DNA of 64,000 nucleotides, from contig NZ_RZNX01000001.1 of the NCBI RefSeq assembly GCF_003994465.1, positions 496,001 to 560,000 on the forward strand, written 5' to 3'. This stretch comes from Paenibacillus zeisoli (GTDB lineage: Bacteria; Bacillota; Bacilli; Paenibacillales; Paenibacillaceae). The notes beneath the pieces were generated by a model, which was not told where the DNA came from, searched no databases, and was given only the letters and a program-made list of their open reading frames with translations. The translations under genes and the position numbers were made by a program. Of the stretch, positions 44,915 through 54,388 are shown piece after piece. How positions within the stretch are numbered: the stretch's first letter is position 1; each line of letters starts with the position of its first letter.

Positions 44915-46695
44915 TATCCGTTCACCTTCTTATCGCGGAATCCGTTCAGCGGATTTGGAATTTCTACATAACCGGGCCGCTCGCCATGCTGATGGAAACG
45001 GCTGATCAGATTTGCTTTTGCCGGAAGTACAGGTGCTTCTAACAAGCGGTTGATCCATTCTCGTAGTGAAGGAGCTACACTTTCAGAATGCGTGGAGATT
45101 GCATGTGCTGCCTCTCGCCATAGATCTCGTTCCTCTGTATGAGAGGACCGGGATACAGTTGCAATCATATGGCTCAGATGATTTGTTACATTATAATAGA
45201 GCAGCCGCTTCCATGCTTCTTCTGTATCACTTAGGACTGGGCTATCCGGCGCTACCATGTCATTAATCCATCCCAACTCCTGTGCTTTGTTGCTGCACAC
45301 GCTTACACCTTCTAAATCACGAATATAACATCCGGTAGGGACACCATCCTGCACTCTAATCAGCGTATTCTGGACATGGGCTTCGAGACTATATCCAAAA
45401 TCAGCAAACAGTTGAAAAACAGGAAATAAATATACGTGAACATAAGCCCTGATCCACTTAACAGCGTCTTTCTTAGTGGCTGGAAGGTGTTCCAACCTAC
45501 CAATCTCATCTTCAAGTAAGGTTGCGGCAACATGCCAATCTTCATGGCGCTGTTGGTCACCGGAGAGGGAAGCACGGATGATTACCGTGAACTCCTCGGC
45601 AAGCTCGGCATCCGACATGGAGACAACGCCGTGCTCCTGAAGGATTCCAAAGCCCGGATAGTGAAAAGCAGGCTCTATCTCAGCCCAGATTCGGGCCGCA
45701 TCCATGGACCGCTTGTATTGTTCCTCATTGTTCGTCCGGATAAAGTTCGTAATTCGCACGTGAAGAGGCAGCTTCAAGTAAAATGACTGTGCCGGCGACC
45801 AGACTGTCCGCACGGATGAACTTGGGTACTGCCTATCTCCCAGACTACCGAGATATATCAGCTTGCCCTCGTCTATCCAACGGCGAATACTAGATTGTCG
45901 TAATAAATATTCAGACTGCCAAGGGTGAGCAGGGAGCAAGCGGTATGAAGTCAGTGCCGCTATCTCATCTGTACTAAGCCCAGTTGATCGTTGGATTGCA
46001 CCGATCTCTTCCTGCAATCTATGCTCCCAATCCTGCCATTCTGACTTTAGAGGACTCTCTTCTAACCATTCCTCATGATACAGATCCGGATGAATAGCAA
46101 ACCAGGTTAGTTGAAATGAGGCATTCAACTCAGGAGCATAAAGGCGCAGATCATCTTCCGTGAAGCCTTCTGAACTCTTCGGCGTCGGATGAAAAGGATG
46201 CCCGAACAGCAAGGACTGCTCCGAACGAACAAGCGTATAATTCTGGTATTCACTTGTTGGATCAGACTGCTGTTTAGTGTCTTGTAGTCGTTTAAGAACA
46301 TAGCATGCAGTCTTATTTATACTGTTATTAATTTGATTGCGAAGATCAGCTATTCTATCTTGCACCGTTATGGTATCTGCATCGGCTGCCCCCACTTCTG
46401 CCAATAGCCAATCCAAAGCTGTGTAGGGTTCTAATGCGATGACCTCTTTCCCTCCATCCGCATCTCTCCCTATTAATGGGAAAATGTATCTGTGGTGCCC
46501 CGCAGCGGAAATGTTGCGGAATTCCATGCTTAAGGATCGACCAGTTAATGGTAATCTTAACTCTGTGTTGTGTTCAGTTACCGGGGTACAATGTACCTCA
46601 CGCAAATAAGTGTTGAGAAGCCGCGTCAATGTACTGAGCTCTGCTAACTGCTGTGAAAGAATTTCATCTGACATTACTTCTTGTTTCATGCTCAT
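44914..46695 (-). CDS. IucA/IucC family NIS siderophore synthetase (first)
   Basis: 593 aa. Motifs: LFGHPFHPTPKSSEGF, LLPAHPWQSEYLL, LPLHVRITNFIRTNNEE, YSLEAHVQNTLIRV. The position usually Gly in EAHGQN is Val here (EAHVQN), a mild deviation next to the active-site loop. It shares 32 bases with the exporter gene upstream and four with the second synthetase downstream, so expression is coupled. Together the two synthetases could make a two-amide citrate-type siderophore. Confidence 0.9.
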   Translation of the reverse strand: MSMKQEVMSDEILSQQLAELSTLTRLLNTYLREVHCTPVTEHNTELRLPLTGRSLSMEFRNISAAGHHRYIFPLIGRDADGGKEVIALEPYTALDWLLAEVGAADADTITVQDRIADLRNQINNSINKTACYVLKRLQDTKQQSDPTSEYQNYTLVRSEQSLLFGHPFHPTPKSSEGFTEDDLRLYAPELNASFQLTWFAIHPDLYHEEWLEESPLKSEWQDWEHRLQEEIGAIQRSTGLSTDEIAALTSYRLLPAHPWQSEYLLRQSSIRRWIDEGKLIYLGSLGDRQYPSSSVRTVWSPAQSFYLKLPLHVRITNFIRTNNEEQYKRSMDAARIWAEIEPAFHYPGFGILQEHGVVSMSDAELAEEFTVIIRASLSGDQQRHEDWHVAATLLEDEIGRLEHLPATKKDAVKWIRAYVHVYLFPVFQLFADFGYSLEAHVQNTLIRVQDGVPTGCYIRDLEGVSVCSNKAQELGWINDMVAPDSPVLSDTEEAWKRLLYYNVTNHLSHMIATVSRSSHTEERDLWREAAHAISTHSESVAPSLREWINRLLEAPVLPAKANLISRFHQHGERPGYVEIPNPLNGFRDKKVNG

Positions 46696-48037
46696 AATTC
46701 TTATTCCTTCTCCTTTCCGTGTACTTCTTCCCTATTGCTTGTGAGCGAATCAATGCTGCACCTATTAACGGTAATATCCCAATTCCCCATATGCCATGTA
46801 TAACACTGGGAAGACTAAGAATGATCTGCGGCATGAAGGAACCAGCTAATTGACCGGTAACTAGCAGACTATTTGCCGTGCCTATATTGACTCCTTGTCT
46901 ACCCCTAGCTGAGCCCTGAATGATAGACCTGAGTACTAATGGAATAACTGCACTGAATACATATCCCTGCACAAGCTTCGTCAGAATTAGAACAGTAAAT
47001 ACTGGTGTACAGGCTTGAAGGAAGATAACCAGTCCGCTTAGACAAAGGGAATTTATGACCAACCGTGCAGGCTCCTTGCGATCTCCTTTCTTGCTCCATC
47101 TTCCCGCTCCGAAAAGTGCTCCTACTCCTGTGGCAGCTTCAAGCAAGCCAATCATACGGGGCGCCGCTGGACCACTCGAATAATTCTCCTGTATGAACAG
47201 TGGGTATATAGCTGCCAAGGCTGTCGCAGCGCACTTAGACAGGATGCCTGCTGCTAGCAAATATTTCAATTCACGATGATACCAGAAATACAGCATGCTG
47301 GCCCTTACACCATGAGGTTTAGATTCAGATCCCAATTCAGCGCTGTCATTGGGAGCCGCGGCAGCATCCAATGACTGATCAGTTGTGACAGCGGTAAGAT
47401 CGCAGAGCTTAGCAGGAACGTTCAGCAATATCCATGCCAATGCACTACAGGCCAATGTAAGCAGTCCCGCTATCGTAAGAAAGATTCCGCTGCCAATCCA
47501 GCCCATCGCCATCCCTCCAACAAGCGGGCCAGCAAGTCCTCCCGCTGTGACCGCTTGTTGATAGCGGCCAATGGCCTCCCCTTTTCTATCCGAAGGGGCA
47601 CTAACTGCAATCATCGCGATCGCCGCATCGTAAATGCCTCCAAGCCCACCTTGCAGCAGACGAAATAATACAAATATCGTTAATGTTGGCGCCCAAGCCA
47701 TTCCGAGCATACATATTCCTAGAGCCACAAGGGCTCTAACAAACATCCATTTACGGCTGACTCGGTCTCCCAGCTTGCCCCATAAAGGAGTCGTAAGCAT
47801 GTAAGTTACAGATGGTCCCGCCAGCGCCACCGAGGTCCATAGCATAATGGAACTTTCAGAACCAGAAGCCAGTCTCCCGATATGGAATAGCATAAATGGG
47901 GTAGTTCCAGTCAGACCGAGCGTAACTACAAACTGACCAACCCAGAGTACAGCAAGATTGCGCTTCCACAGCGGCCATCGCTTTCTTTCGGCAGTTTGTT
48001 CGTTCTGTCCCACCTTATTTCCTTCCCGCTTACTCAT
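46664..48037 (-). CDS. MFS transporter, probable siderophore exporter (SbnD-like)
   Basis: 457 aa with twelve predicted helices. The MFS loop motif GKLGDRVSRKWMF lies between helices 2 and 3. A long cytoplasmic loop (about 205-240) is rich in small and acidic residues. In NIS siderophore operons this type exports the finished product. It overlaps sbnB by 8 bases and the first synthetase by 32. Confidence 0.85.
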   Translation of the reverse strand: MSKREGNKVGQNEQTAERKRWPLWKRNLAVLWVGQFVVTLGLTGTTPFMLFHIGRLASGSESSIMLWTSVALAGPSVTYMLTTPLWGKLGDRVSRKWMFVRALVALGICMLGMAWAPTLTIFVLFRLLQGGLGGIYDAAIAMIAVSAPSDRKGEAIGRYQQAVTAGGLAGPLVGGMAMGWIGSGIFLTIAGLLTLACSALAWILLNVPAKLCDLTAVTTDQSLDAAAAPNDSAELGSESKPHGVRASMLYFWYHRELKYLLAAGILSKCAATALAAIYPLFIQENYSSGPAAPRMIGLLEAATGVGALFGAGRWSKKGDRKEPARLVINSLCLSGLVIFLQACTPVFTVLILTKLVQGYVFSAVIPLVLRSIIQGSARGRQGVNIGTANSLLVTGQLAGSFMPQIILSLPSVIHGIWGIGILPLIGAALIRSQAIGKKYTERRRNKNYEHETRSNVR

Positions 48038-49049
48038 ACAAGGAGAGAGTAACTCCTATCCCTTTGGCATTAGCCTGTTCATATATCCGATACGCACACG
48101 AGATATCTTCAATCGCCATGCCCATTGGATTCAGGACAATGATCTCATCATCAAACTCCCGTCCAGGTCTAATCCCGGCTACAATCTCTCCTAGCTCGGC
48201 GTGCAGCTTCTCTCTGGAGAAAGCTCCTTCCAATACAAGCTGATTGATGATTTTCTTCTCTCTATTGGATTGATCCCAGTCATCTACGACCACTTTATCC
48301 GCACTGGTAAACACATCCTTATGCAGATCCATGATGGATACATTGCTGACAAAGCAGCCTTTCTTCAGCCAGTCATAATGGATATAGGGCTGATCTGTTA
48401 CCGTACATGGAATTACGATATCACCGCTTCGCACCGCTAATTCAGCCGATTCACTGCTTCGGCAGGAGATATGAGAATACTGAGCGTTCACCCGTTCGGC
48501 GAGCCTTTGAGCAGCTTCAGCATGAACATCGTATAGATGAATCTGCTTCACCTGAGGAAATAACTGAGCAACACTTTCGAGCTGACGCTGTCCGATAATC
48601 CCACAGCCGATAATAGTCACATCCGAGAAGTCTTGTCTCGCCAAGTACTTAATCCCCACTGTTGTTACTGCTGCTGTCCGCATACTGCTAATGAGCGCAG
48701 CCTCCATAACCGCTAACGGATAGTTCGTCTGTGGATCGTTAAGCACAATCATTCCGCTCGCACGCTCTAAACCATGAACGGAAGAATTATCATGCTTACT
48801 ACCGATCCATTTCAAGCCTGAGATTTGGAGATTCCCGCCTACATAAGAAGGCATAGCAATAATCCGGTCCGCGATATGCCCCTGTTCACCATCCTCTCCT
48901 CGCACTCTTAGATAAGGCTTCAGTGGCTGAACAAATTTGCCGAGGGCATGCAGCTCCAAGACCTCTTCGATAACCTTTGCGTAAAATTGTGGTGATTCTC
49001 CCCCTGCTTCTGCAACCTGGCTGCGGCTTAAATACAGCAGGGAAGGCAT
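48030..49049 (-). CDS. sbnB: SbnB-like amino-acid dehydrogenase (ornithine cyclodeaminase family)
   Basis: About 339 aa. Rossmann motif VTIIGCGIIGQRQLESVA, plus EAALISSMRTAAVTTVG, both typical of the ornithine cyclodeaminase/mu-crystallin family. In Staphylococcus, SbnB oxidises the SbnA product to L-2,3-diaminopropionate and 2-oxoglutarate. The frame is open to 49109 with no ribosome site; ATG 49049 (MPSLLYLSRS) gives a family-like N-terminus, and GTG 49073 is another option. Adjacency to sbnA makes this function likely. Confidence 0.85.
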   Translation of the reverse strand: MPSLLYLSRSQVAEAGGESPQFYAKVIEEVLELHALGKFVQPLKPYLRVRGEDGEQGHIADRIIAMPSYVGGNLQISGLKWIGSKHDNSSVHGLERASGMIVLNDPQTNYPLAVMEAALISSMRTAAVTTVGIKYLARQDFSDVTIIGCGIIGQRQLESVAQLFPQVKQIHLYDVHAEAAQRLAERVNAQYSHISCRSSESAELAVRSGDIVIPCTVTDQPYIHYDWLKKGCFVSNVSIMDLHKDVFTSADKVVVDDWDQSNREKKIINQLVLEGAFSREKLHAELGEIVAGIRPGREFDDEIIVLNPMGMAIEDISCAYRIYEQANAKGIGVTLSLYE

Positions 49050-49066
49050 CTGCTTCTCTTGACTGA

Positions 49067-50050
49067 TTAACACTCCTTGCTCACCCTCTCTTTCACCGTA
49101 CTCAACCATTCATCATCGTACACAAGATCCAGATAGCGATCACCGCGATCGGGCAACAGCGTAGCGATTCGTACAGTCCCCTGTAGCTCCGGAAGAAGCT
49201 TCTGAATAGCCGCAACGACTGAACCAGAGGAACCTCCGGCAAATATCCCCTCAGTGCGTACCATCTCCCGGCAAGCCATGGCTGACTCGTAATCATTCAC
49301 ATGAATAACCTTGTCAATTTCCTCACGATTCAGCAGCTCCGGTACACGGCTAGCCCCGATGCCTGGAAGCTCCCTCTTCCCTTTCGGACCGCCAAAAATA
49401 ACAGATCCTACAGCATCGACTCCAATAACCTTAAGCCTGGGGAACTTCTCACGAAGCCTACGGCTTGTACCCATAATGCTTCCCGATGTACTTATACCAG
49501 CCACCAATATGTCCAATTGATCCATTTGCTTAGCAATCTCTTCACCTGCTCCATAATAATGTGCCTTCCAGTTATATTCATTCGCGTACTGATTAATCCA
49601 GTAGCCATGAGGAGTTGTATGCAGCAGTTGCTTGACTGTGGCGATTCGTGTATTCAGATAGCCACCATGTTCATCCTTCTCAGTGACCATCTCGATGTTA
49701 GCCCCCATCTGTCTCATTATTTTCAGGTTGGTTTGGCAAATGTTCGGGTCAACTACACAAGTGACCTCCAATCCATAAATTCGGCTCATCATAGCAAGAG
49801 CAATGCCTAAATTGCCGGACGTGCTCTCAATGATATGACTGTCCTGGTGAAGAGCTCCAGTTCTAAGTGCCTCCTCCAGAATAAAGCGTGCAGGTCGATC
49901 CTTCATACTGCCACCAGGGTTCATGAATTCAAGCTTCCCATAGACCTGGACCTCATCACCCGGAAACAATCGGTTCAGTCTGAGCAGCGGGGTATGACCA
50001 ATACAATCAGTTAAAGATTGTATAACTGGGGACTCCTTAAGTTCGATCAT
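49067..50050 (-). CDS. sbnA: SbnA-like PLP synthase (cysteine synthase family)
   Basis: 327 aa. PLP lysine in NPGGSMKDRPARFI, phosphate-binding ESTSGNLGIALA, and GGSSGSVVAA. In staphyloferrin B synthesis SbnA joins O-phosphoserine and glutamate to make the precursor that SbnB turns into L-2,3-diaminopropionate. A plain cysteine synthase is the alternative, but the sbnB-like neighbour and NIS synthetases favour SbnA. First gene of the operon, 45 bases downstream of a perfect Fur box. Confidence 0.87.
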   Translation of the reverse strand: MIELKESPVIQSLTDCIGHTPLLRLNRLFPGDEVQVYGKLEFMNPGGSMKDRPARFILEEALRTGALHQDSHIIESTSGNLGIALAMMSRIYGLEVTCVVDPNICQTNLKIMRQMGANIEMVTEKDEHGGYLNTRIATVKQLLHTTPHGYWINQYANEYNWKAHYYGAGEEIAKQMDQLDILVAGISTSGSIMGTSRRLREKFPRLKVIGVDAVGSVIFGGPKGKRELPGIGASRVPELLNREEIDKVIHVNDYESAMACREMVRTEGIFAGGSSGSVVAAIQKLLPELQGTVRIATLLPDRGDRYLDLVYDDEWLSTVKERVSKEC

Positions 50051-50094
50051 GAACTGTTCCTCCCTTCAAATAATCATCAACGAATCGGTGATAT

Positions 50095-50109
50095 TGATAA
50101 TCATTATCA
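50095..50109. promoter_or_regulatory. Fur box upstream of the siderophore synthesis operon
   Basis: TGATAAT-C-ATTATCA is a perfect 7-1-7 Fur site as defined in Bacillus. It predicts iron repression of the operon. Confidence 0.88.
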
Positions 50110-50169
50110 TTAATTCTTCTCTATCGTACATTCACTTAATTTGACTGTAAATGACCTGATTGAGTTATT

Positions 50170-50592
50170 TTAGTTATCCAAAGGGATTATTGATCCAAGC
50201 TTGATCTGTAATTCGTAGACAAAATCAGGACCGCTCTCGGTAATTTCAAGCACTCTTTTTATATTCTGAATATGCTTCTTAACCGTATTTTCTGATATGT
50301 GCAGGGTGGTTGCGATTTTGCGTACCGAGTAGTGTGAACATACTAAACTGGCAATCTCGCGTTGTCTTATACTTAGCGGTACTGCATTTCCGATTGGATT
50401 CGTTCCTGACGCGGCGTGAGAAGACAATGGCCGCTCTTCCTGCCCCTCATTTTCCCAGATGATATGAATAGATGCTTGTCCTTCTGTTGATCTTAGCTTC
50501 TCTACAATCATTCTCTGCAGTTCATCCATCATACGTTGTTCCTCTTGGGTTCTCGTAAGACTCTCAACAATTAACCGCTGTCTTCTTAACAT
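50170..50592 (-). CDS. LuxR-type helix-turn-helix regulator without a sensor domain
   Basis: 140 aa. The C-terminal LuxR/FixJ helix-turn-helix (about 72-130) reads LSIRQREIASLVCSHYSVRK and ISENTVKKHIQNIKRVL. The N-terminal 65 residues are helical and charged, with no receiver or ligand domain seen. ATG start with GGAGGGG. It lies between the receptor gene and the synthesis operon in the same direction, so it is a candidate regulator of the iron locus. Confidence 0.8.
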   Translation of the reverse strand: MLRRQRLIVESLTRTQEEQRMMDELQRMIVEKLRSTEGQASIHIIWENEGQEERPLSSHAASGTNPIGNAVPLSIRQREIASLVCSHYSVRKIATTLHISENTVKKHIQNIKRVLEITESGPDFVYELQIKLGSIIPLDN

Positions 50593-50635
50593 TTTTCCCC
50601 TCCACTATAAATAGAAAATAGATTATTTACGATGC

Positions 50636-50670
50636 AAAAAGGGACTGTCAGTCTTTCAACTGTCAGCCCC
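50636..50670 (-). terminator. terminator of the siderophore-binding lipoprotein gene
   Basis: On the minus strand GGGGCTGACAG pairs with CTGACAGTCCC, followed by TTTTTG. Confidence 0.85.
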
Positions 50671-50688
50671 CAGCCAGTCTAATTTCAT

Positions 50689-51663
50689 TTATTTAGAAAC
50701 GAAAATTTTGAACAAATCATCTACAACCAGGTTCGCAGCCTGAATACCAAGTCCGCTTAGCCACAGATCGGCATCCACCTTAAATACTTTCTTATCTTTC
50801 ACCGCCTTAAGATTCTTCCAGAGCGGATTATTAGCCAGCTTGCTCTCGAGCAAATTATCAGTATCGCGGCTGAACCAAAGAATGACATCACCATCCATGT
50901 TCGCGACTTGTTCTTCAGTTGCTTTACTGGCAAACTCATCAGCCTGCTGAGTAGCAGGACGCTTCAATCCGGCATCCTCTACAATAATTCCGCTGAAAGA
51001 TTGTCTTAAGTAAATGCGTACATGGTCAGTACGCGGACGTAGAACAGATACGGTTGTGTTAGCAAGTCTGTCTCCCATTTGATCTTTAAATTGTGCGAGC
51101 CTATCGGTATAGGCACTTAATAACTTATCTGCTTCCGCTTCCTTACCCAGTGCAGCAGCCTGCACTTTCAAATTATCTTTCCAAGTGTAGCCAAGGGACT
51201 CTACATAGACGGTAGGGGCAAGCCGTTTCAACTTCTCAAAAATCTTCTCATGCGTATCTTTACTTCCAAGAATAAGATCAGGCTTCAGTGAGGCAATCGT
51301 CTCGAGGTTCGGTTCATCAATGGTACCAATATTCGTTATCCCCTCAGCCTGTGAACGCAAATATGCGGGGTAAGGTTCCTCTAGCTGCACGGTTGGCGCT
51401 CCTACGGGCTTGACACCCAGTGCAAGCAAGTTATCCAAAGCTCCGTTGTCGAGTACAACCACCCTCTGCGGAATCCCCTTAAGCTTCTCTTCCCCCATTG
51501 CATGTTTTACAATGATTTCTTTTTCCGTTTGCGCCGTAGTAGTAGGTTCGCTTGAAGCATTACCGGATGTTTCTTTTGAGCCGCTTGTTGAACAAGCCGA
51601 TAATGCCCCCATAAGGACAACTATCAGCATTAAAAATAAAATTTTTCCTCTACTTCTATTCAT
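50689..51663 (-). CDS. siderophore-binding lipoprotein (FecB/FhuD family)
   Basis: About 324 aa. Lipobox ALSAC (Cys about 24), a Ser/Thr spacer, then a class III binding fold: RVVVLDNGALDNLLALGVKP, TIASLKPDLILGSKDTHEKI, LAPTVYVESLG. It should capture ferric siderophore outside the cell and hand it to the FecCD permeases encoded divergently. ATG 51663 with GGGAG upstream is preferred to the TTG at 51672. Its promoter region shares the Fur box. Confidence 0.9.
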   Translation of the reverse strand: MNRSRGKILFLMLIVVLMGALSACSTSGSKETSGNASSEPTTTAQTEKEIIVKHAMGEEKLKGIPQRVVVLDNGALDNLLALGVKPVGAPTVQLEEPYPAYLRSQAEGITNIGTIDEPNLETIASLKPDLILGSKDTHEKIFEKLKRLAPTVYVESLGYTWKDNLKVQAAALGKEAEADKLLSAYTDRLAQFKDQMGDRLANTTVSVLRPRTDHVRIYLRQSFSGIIVEDAGLKRPATQQADEFASKATEEQVANMDGDVILWFSRDTDNLLESKLANNPLWKNLKAVKDKKVFKVDADLWLSGLGIQAANLVVDDLFKIFVSK

Positions 51664-51705
51664 TGACAACACGCTCCCGACTTTGATAATATATGTAAGG
51701 CTTAT

Positions 51706-51720
51706 TGATAATGATTATCA
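51706..51720. promoter_or_regulatory. Fur box in the divergent uptake promoter region
   Basis: TGATAAT-G-ATTATCA is a perfect 7-1-7 Fur site, and the following ATTATC extends the repeat, as when two Fur dimers bind. It lies between the divergent lipoprotein and permease genes and can control both. Confidence 0.9.
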
Positions 51721-51807
51721 TTATCTTTGCAAGGACAAGTATAAGTGCCATTATAATTGATTGTCAATTACAAATTTGGATTATTTTTCTTACGAGGGAG
51801 TAAGTTC

Positions 51808-52797
51808 ATGACTAAACAATTTTGTCTGTTAGGATTTGGTCTAGTTTTGCTGATCGGGATTTTTCTGCTGGATCTATCAACCGGTTCCCTGATTATTGAT
51901 TTTCCAACTGTTTGGTCCTCGATCTGGGGCAATCACAGCACTGAACTACATCAGGTTGTCTCTACTATTCGAGTTCCTAGAGCATTTATCGCTTTATTCG
52001 TAGGTGCGGGTTTGGCAGCTGCAGGCGCTTGTATGCAGGCACTAACCAGAAATCCATTAGCTTCACCAGAAATTTTGGGGGTCAACAACGGGGCAGCTCT
52101 TGCAATAGTGATCGGGTATTTCTTAGTACCGGGCTCCTCCGTCTGGATTTATCAAATCTTTGCGGTAGCAGGGGCGGCATTTGCAGGTTCATTAATATTT
52201 GTCTTGAGTTCAGTAGGCGGTACGCCGTTAACGCCTTTGAAGTTAATCGTTGCCGGCACAGCCGTCTCGCTGCTGCTTGCTTCTTTCACACAAGGCGTTC
52301 TTGTTCTTAATGAGAAATCGATTGATGAAGTTCGGTTCTGGCTGGCTGGTTCTGTTGCTGGGAAGGAACTGCAAGATCTTATCTATGGGGGACCTTTAAT
52401 CCTTATTGGAGTGTTGATCTCCCTTGCCCTCGGAGCCAGAATGAATGCATTGCAGCTTGGTGACGAGGTAGCTGTTGGGATTGGATCTGATACCTCATTT
52501 ACCAAAAAGATTTTGTTCTTCGTTGTTGTTCTGTTATCCGCGGGCTGTGTGACAATTGCGGGGCCGATTGCATTCGTCGGACTTGCCGTGCCGCATATCG
52601 TAAGGTCCATTGCTGGTGCTGATTACCGATGGATTGTCATTCACTCAATCTTGATGGGTTCATCGCTTCTTATGCTGGCCGATATAGCTGCCAAGCTCGT
52701 CATTCATCCGGATGAAGTGTCTGCTGGGGTGATGACTGTAATGATGGGGGCGCCTTTCTTTATTTATCTGGCGAGGAAAAAGGAGTGGAGGTTGTGA
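51808..52797 (+). CDS. FecCD-type iron-siderophore permease (first subunit)
   Basis: About 329 aa, nine to ten helices. IRVPRAFIALFVGAGLAAAG, QALTRNPLASPEILGVNNGA and ITIAGPIAFVGLAVPHIVRS-type blocks are diagnostic of FecCD/BtuC permeases. ATG 51808 with GAGGGAG is preferred to the upstream frame start. Forms the membrane channel with the next gene product. Confidence 0.92.
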   Translation: MTKQFCLLGFGLVLLIGIFLLDLSTGSLIIDFPTVWSSIWGNHSTELHQVVSTIRVPRAFIALFVGAGLAAAGACMQALTRNPLASPEILGVNNGAALAIVIGYFLVPGSSVWIYQIFAVAGAAFAGSLIFVLSSVGGTPLTPLKLIVAGTAVSLLLASFTQGVLVLNEKSIDEVRFWLAGSVAGKELQDLIYGGPLILIGVLISLALGARMNALQLGDEVAVGIGSDTSFTKKILFFVVVLLSAGCVTIAGPIAFVGLAVPHIVRSIAGADYRWIVIHSILMGSSLLMLADIAAKLVIHPDEVSAGVMTVMMGAPFFIYLARKKEWRL

Positions 52798-52799
52798 GG

Positions 52800-53780
52800 A
52801 TGCGTCAGAGAATAATGGTTCAATGCAGCCTCATCATTCTGATACTTATTCTGTTTATACTGCAAGTTGGCACTGGGGAGTTTGCTATATCTCCTCTGGA
52901 TACGATAAAGTCCATTCTTGGGATCGGTCAACCCGATCATGATTTCATCGTTCGTACACTTCGGCTGCCCAGAGCATTGATAGCTGTTGGTATTGGAGCT
53001 TGTCTTGCTGCTGCGGGGACACTGCTGCAGGGTATAACGCGCAATCCGCTTGCATCACCAAGCGTAATCGGGCTAAATGCAGGAGCCGCGCTCTGTGCTG
53101 TTATCTTCATAGTATGGGTTCAAATTCCTTCATACTGGCTCCCGTTCGCCGCCTTTGGCGGAGCACTTTTGGTGGCTTTCCTTAGTTATGCACTCGCATG
53201 GAAAAAAGGGCTATCTCCTATCCGCATGGTTCTGGTCGGTATTGGTATCGCCTCGATCTGTCATGGGTTTATTACCATCGCAATGACCTCCGGCAATATT
53301 CGGCTCGTGAATCAAGCAACCATCTGGATGACCGGGAGTCTATATGGACGAAGCTGGGAACAGCTTTGGCCCTATCTTCCTTGGGTAATGATCTTCCTCC
53401 CTACTGCTTGGTTGTGTTACCGCCACCTAGACATCCTGGGTCTGGATGATCAGTCATCCATAGGACTCGGAAGCCGCATCCATTCAACCCGGACATGGAT
53501 CCTGCTAATCGCCGTTGCCTTGGCTGGCTCGTCTGTTGCAACAGCAGGAACTATAGGCTTCGTAGGCTTGATGGCCCCTCATATTGCCAGACAGCTAGTA
53601 GGCGGGAAGCACGCCGTATTGATTCCCACTGCTGCCCTGCTCGGAGCCTTAATCGTTCTGGCATCGGATTTTGTTGGACGAACCGTTCTGGCTCCAATTG
53701 AAATCCCCTGCGGTTTGATTACTGCGATACTAGGCGGGCCTTATATGTTGTATTTGTTAGCTCGGACTCGAAATCAATGA
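52800..53780 (+). CDS. FecCD-type iron-siderophore permease (second subunit)
   Basis: About 326 aa. LRLPRALIAVGIGACLAAAG, LQGITRNPLASPSVIGLNAG and GTIGFVGLMAPHIARQLVG mark the family. ATG 52800 with GGAGG follows the previous stop by two bases. No ATPase gene follows; the next gene is convergent 3 bases away, so a shared FhuC-type ATPase elsewhere must power uptake. Confidence 0.92.
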   Translation: MRQRIMVQCSLIILILILFILQVGTGEFAISPLDTIKSILGIGQPDHDFIVRTLRLPRALIAVGIGACLAAAGTLLQGITRNPLASPSVIGLNAGAALCAVIFIVWVQIPSYWLPFAAFGGALLVAFLSYALAWKKGLSPIRMVLVGIGIASICHGFITIAMTSGNIRLVNQATIWMTGSLYGRSWEQLWPYLPWVMIFLPTAWLCYRHLDILGLDDQSSIGLGSRIHSTRTWILLIAVALAGSSVATAGTIGFVGLMAPHIARQLVGGKHAVLIPTAALLGALIVLASDFVGRTVLAPIEIPCGLITAILGGPYMLYLLARTRNQ

Positions 53781-53783
53781 GTG

Positions 53784-54272
53784 TTAATTGGTAAACCTCT
53801 GGGAAATCTGACGATGAGCAAAGTGGGTCTCTTCTTCATAGCGGCCATTCGTGTACTCATTAATGATCGTACGCCAGAACATTTGAGCTGGAATATTCGA
53901 GCTGAGCTGGGAGATTAACCATCTCCCCTTGTATTTCTCAAACAGCTGTGTGGCTGCTGATCTTCCAACACCAAGCTTACGGTATTTTTTGAGTACGAAA
54001 AATTCAGTCATGTAACTGTCCGCGTTCCTCCTGCCTTGAAGTGCCTCAATTAGTGCAAACCCTGCCGTACATGATCCTATCTTGAATAAGTATGGAATAT
54101 ATTTATCATCATTTGCCCAATATTTATCGAAGTCCGGATAAGGTGGGTACTTTCCCGTTGTCTCATCGATTTCAAAATTTAGATAACCGCTAAAATCATA
54201 GATGTAATACTGCATTAAGTTACGAAACTTTTCTTTCATATGAAGATCTGCGCGTACCAAATCTACCTGCAT
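53784..54272 (-). CDS. GNAT family N-acetyltransferase
   Basis: 162 aa. The acetyl-CoA-binding motif A is LKKYRKLGVGRSAATQLFEKYKG (about 94-116), preceded by SYMTEFFVL. The N-terminal half has the usual beta strands. Substrate is unknown. ATG start with AAAGGAGG. Convergent with the FecCD operon, with no terminator between, so transcripts probably overlap. Confidence 0.85.
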   Translation of the reverse strand: MQVDLVRADLHMKEKFRNLMQYYIYDFSGYLNFEIDETTGKYPPYPDFDKYWANDDKYIPYLFKIGSCTAGFALIEALQGRRNADSYMTEFFVLKKYRKLGVGRSAATQLFEKYKGRWLISQLSSNIPAQMFWRTIINEYTNGRYEEETHFAHRQISQRFTN

Positions 54273-54388
54273 TAAATTAGCCTCCTTTTGGCCCTATCTA
54301 CTCTGTACAATTTGATTTATGTTCCCAGTGGTATGATATAATTATGACAAATCTATATATTAGCTGCTGGTACAAAGGAGCTTGCTAA

